Positions 63,701-63,886 of a DNA stretch of 63,886 nt are shown here, piece by piece. Where the stretch lies: positions 1-63,886 of the forward strand of contig NZ_JSEH01000027.1 in the NCBI RefSeq assembly GCF_000801335.2, given 5' to 3'. This DNA is from Desulfovibrio sp. TomC (GTDB lineage Bacteria > Desulfobacterota > Desulfovibrionia > Desulfovibrionales > Desulfovibrionaceae). The notes beneath the pieces were generated by a model, which was not told where the DNA came from, made no database searches, and worked only from the letters and a program-made list of their open reading frames with translations. Each line of letters begins with the position of its first letter. The stretch's first letter is position 1. Position numbers and translations under genes: made by a program.

Positions 63701-63886
63701 GGGTGGCGGTCAGGGCGGCCATCTGGGTGGTGGTCAGGCCCGCGATGGCCGTGGCCGAGAGGGTCGGGAGAAATACGCTATCCAGGCTGGCCAGCTGGGT
63801 TTCGTTCAAAGCGCCGACCGCTGCGCTGCTTAAGGCCTGGATCTGGGTGGCGGACAGGCTGGTCAGCTGGGTGGCGTCCAGTCCGG
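57741..63886 (-). CDS. Giant octapeptide-repeat protein, 5' end outside window
   Basis: The frame is open from the stop at 57741 to the window edge, giving at least 2047 residues. The repeats continue through 63810-63886 (GLDATQLTSLSATQIQALSS), so the true start lies further along. Apart from a short SVFLP break and a C-terminal end (MTPQQLAAIKSALA), the protein is a run of about 250 octapeptides of form [LIMV]-A-[AGS]-L-[TS]-x-[TS]-Q. It has almost no aromatic, charged or Cys residues. T-x-x-Q fits a helix N-capping box, so each unit may be one short helix of a solenoid. It is probably secreted or on the cell surface. The GT41 gene follows immediately. Confidence 0.9.
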   Translation of the reverse strand, partial: GLDATQLTSLSATQIQALSSAAVGALNETQLASLDSVFLPTLSATAIAGLTTTQMAALTATQLASLATTQISALTAAQIAALNATQLASLSATQLARLTAAQVGAISSTAADGLTADQLATLTITQIRGLSGAALSELNQTQMAALSDTQLAALTATQLRGLNSTDVAELTTTELAALNKMQIAALTATAATGLSAPQLAALTRTQIQALNAAQTAALTTTQLAVLSTAQMAALTPAALSGLTATTLAGLADTQLAALTATQIAGLGVDAINGLSQTQIAGLTTAQVAGLTAAQLAGLSTTATQALTPTQLAALNSRQIKQLSGTAVSTLTATQMAAMSATQISSLTATQIQGLTSTDVSELNATELAALTSTQIAALTATALEGLTAAQTALLTTTQLRGLGSTSAGSLTTTQVMAMNPTQVAALTATSLRGLTAAVLASLSTTQLAAMSAAQLAALGTTAIAGLTATQAASLTETQLHGLTPSQLGALTTTAVAALGTSQIAALTTTQVKSLSSTNISALTATQMAALSTAQLASLTASQIRGMSGTDMAELTTTELAALTAAQFAALTATALTGLTGTQMAALTTTQVKGLSSSVVAALSETQLSVLSASQIAALTPTALSGLTATEAGQLTATQLAVLNQTQMAALSATSLFGLTQTQLAGLATTQLAALTGAQVGALGSSQLAALRETQIAALSATGVAGLDGAQIGSLSLTQLAALGTTQIAALSTSAMAGLTSSQIAGLAATQLAALTVKGLNMLSDSQIAALSTTQIAALTTTQVKGLTQTQIGDLSATQLAALTTTQLAALSGTEIAGLTSTQLAALPASQIAALSTSQLAALTTTALAGLTATTLAALSTRQIAALTSGQMAALGTTQLAALTATQWSAMTAAQIQGLTETQMAALSATQMAGLTATQIAALTATAITGLTVTAMAALSTTQMAALTAADMAVLTATQLTALSTSQLAALTTTQMAALNTTAVAGLTTTELAALTGEQFAALTSTQIGALTETQVASLSTTQLASLSINQISGMGDTQVAALSLGQLAALSATQLAALTVAGVDGFSSTKIAALTATQLAALTTTQISSLNDNQIAAMSTTQLNSLNMTQLRAISATGIAALTSTQLDSLSATQISSLTATQVGALTATEMASLSATQMAALSATQMAALSATAVAGLTAAELAGLTTRQLAALTSTQFGALTTTQIGSLTTDQIGSLTTSEIAGLTETQVATLSQDQLAALNATQTAALSSAAVGGLTTAQLAALSMTQLRQLTPTQLGALSTTQMGVLSTSQIDALTPTQIRGLSGTELAALTETQVGALNQTQLATLTATQLGALTATTLAAFTATQLGVLTVTQMAALSTSAVAGLTATELAALTTRQLAGLTASQIGAIPAAQLGALTTTQLGVLTATEIGGLTATQIGALSTTQLTSLSTTQLAALSADAVPGLTESQLGALSTTQFAKLTAAELGALTTTQVAGLPATRLAALSATQMAGLTATQIGSMTATQTAALSATQVAGLTTTQMGGLTATQVAALSTSQLAVLTPTQMAKLSTTAVTGLTATEFADLTAKQLAGLTATQVAALTTTQISGLTAHALDALTRTQMAGLTATSVATLTAAQLAALATTQISALSTSGVSGLSATQITSLTTTQLNALTASEMAALSTTALSGLTAGTIDALTTTQLASLSATGMAALSTTVVAGLTTTQLAALTTTELGGMASTQAAALSTTQLVSLTATQIKGLSTTAISGLTGTQMAALTATQMASLTATQIAALSPTAIAGLTTTELAALTTTQFASLSATGITGLSATQLASLTTDQVKLLGVTAMSGLTADQVAGLTATQIETLSATQIAALGTAGISGLAATQLAKMNHTQFAALSSTQIGALTTTAIAALSTTQIADLTTTQIDGLGRMQIRALETTQITALSTTQLASLDATQVSSLTGTELTSLLPTQLAALSSTQVGAMTATQLGTMAETQIAALSPNQLAGLTTTTVAKLTATTIAALTTTEIEALSATQIDAFTTTQLAGMTPQQLAAIKSALA
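57770..63886 (-). repeat. 24-bp coding repeat array (octapeptide units)
   Basis: About 250 tandem 24-bp units encoding variants of LTATQIAA. Units differ in synonymous and conservative positions, so the DNA is not locally identical; exact repeats longer than a few units were not seen. Some double units break the octad with inserts such as STDVAELTTTELA or TAVAGLTATELA, recurring at intervals and suggesting a higher-order period. Confidence 0.85.

Noticed and set aside
57757-63833. Long plus-strand open frames opposite the repeat gene, rich in Gly/Gln or Val/Trp
   Set aside because: They are mirror products of the 24-bp repeat and GC bias; composition is unlike real proteins and no ribosome binding sites fit.
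57770-63886. Repeat array resembling a CRISPR locus
   Set aside because: The 24-bp units are contiguous coding repeats with no unique spacers, and the frame is open throughout; no cas genes are present.

Overview
This is a GC-rich chromosomal segment that reads as a sulfate-reducing deltaproteobacterium of the Desulfovibrionaceae (Desulfovibrio or Solidesulfovibrio type). The basis is the ffh-rpsP-KH-rimM-trmD-rplS-rnhB-yraN cluster with a TrmD fused to a second SPOUT domain, the DctA-Frd-Fum-Nfn-malic enzyme operon, and a bifunctional PFK-2/FBPase-2 like protein. The assignment comes from recognised protein families only; no database search was run.

Layout. 1-7.7 kb: two small unknown genes, PFK-2/FBPase-2 like and peptidase U32 genes on the minus strand, then an aminotransferase, a methyltransferase and a cysteine-cluster protein on the plus strand. 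7.7-10.8 kb: an RRM protein with its own promoter and terminator, then a restriction-modification cassette (vsr, C5 methyltransferase, DUF4928-like). 10.9-17.1 kb: the SRP/ribosome-maturation cluster. 17.6-17.75 kb: tRNA-Phe. 18-24 kb: a loosely packed accessory stretch with small unknown genes, an orphan histidine kinase, a MucR-type regulator and a duplicated non-coding module. 24.4-33.3 kb: a LysM-like protein, a SPOR-like/BY-kinase fusion, and a 2040-residue CheB-CheR-PAS-GAF-kinase-receiver hybrid. 33.3-37.3 kb: a TPR protein and a large membrane glycosyltransferase. 37.5-51 kb (minus strand): a C4-dicarboxylate operon (dctA, frdCAB, fumarase alpha/beta, nfnAB, malic enzyme) preceded by a sigma-54 promoter, paired palindromes and a PAS-rich sigma-54 activator gene. 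51-55.3 kb: a 2-aminoethylphosphonate-type ABC transporter. 55.6-63.9 kb: a GT41 (OGT-like) glycosyltransferase downstream of a giant protein made almost only of octapeptide repeats, running off the window edge.

The two most interesting signals are these. (1) Two copies, about 3.4 kb apart, of a module with a -24/-12 promoter, a tandem pair of 16-bp palindromes at identical 41-bp spacing upstream, and a roughly 65-nt transcript ending in a terminator. The two terminator stems differ but both pair, and the single-stranded 5' part is nearly identical and carries an anti-Shine-Dalgarno run. I read these as twin sigma-54-dependent sRNAs. (2) The Thr/Ser-rich octapeptide-repeat protein next to an OGT-like enzyme, which suggests a glycosylated surface or secreted repeat protein.

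The C4-dicarboxylate operon makes metabolic sense as one unit. DctA imports fumarate/malate/succinate, Frd and fumarase interconvert succinate, fumarate and malate, malic enzyme makes pyruvate and NAD(P)H, and Nfn balances NADPH, NADH and ferredoxin.
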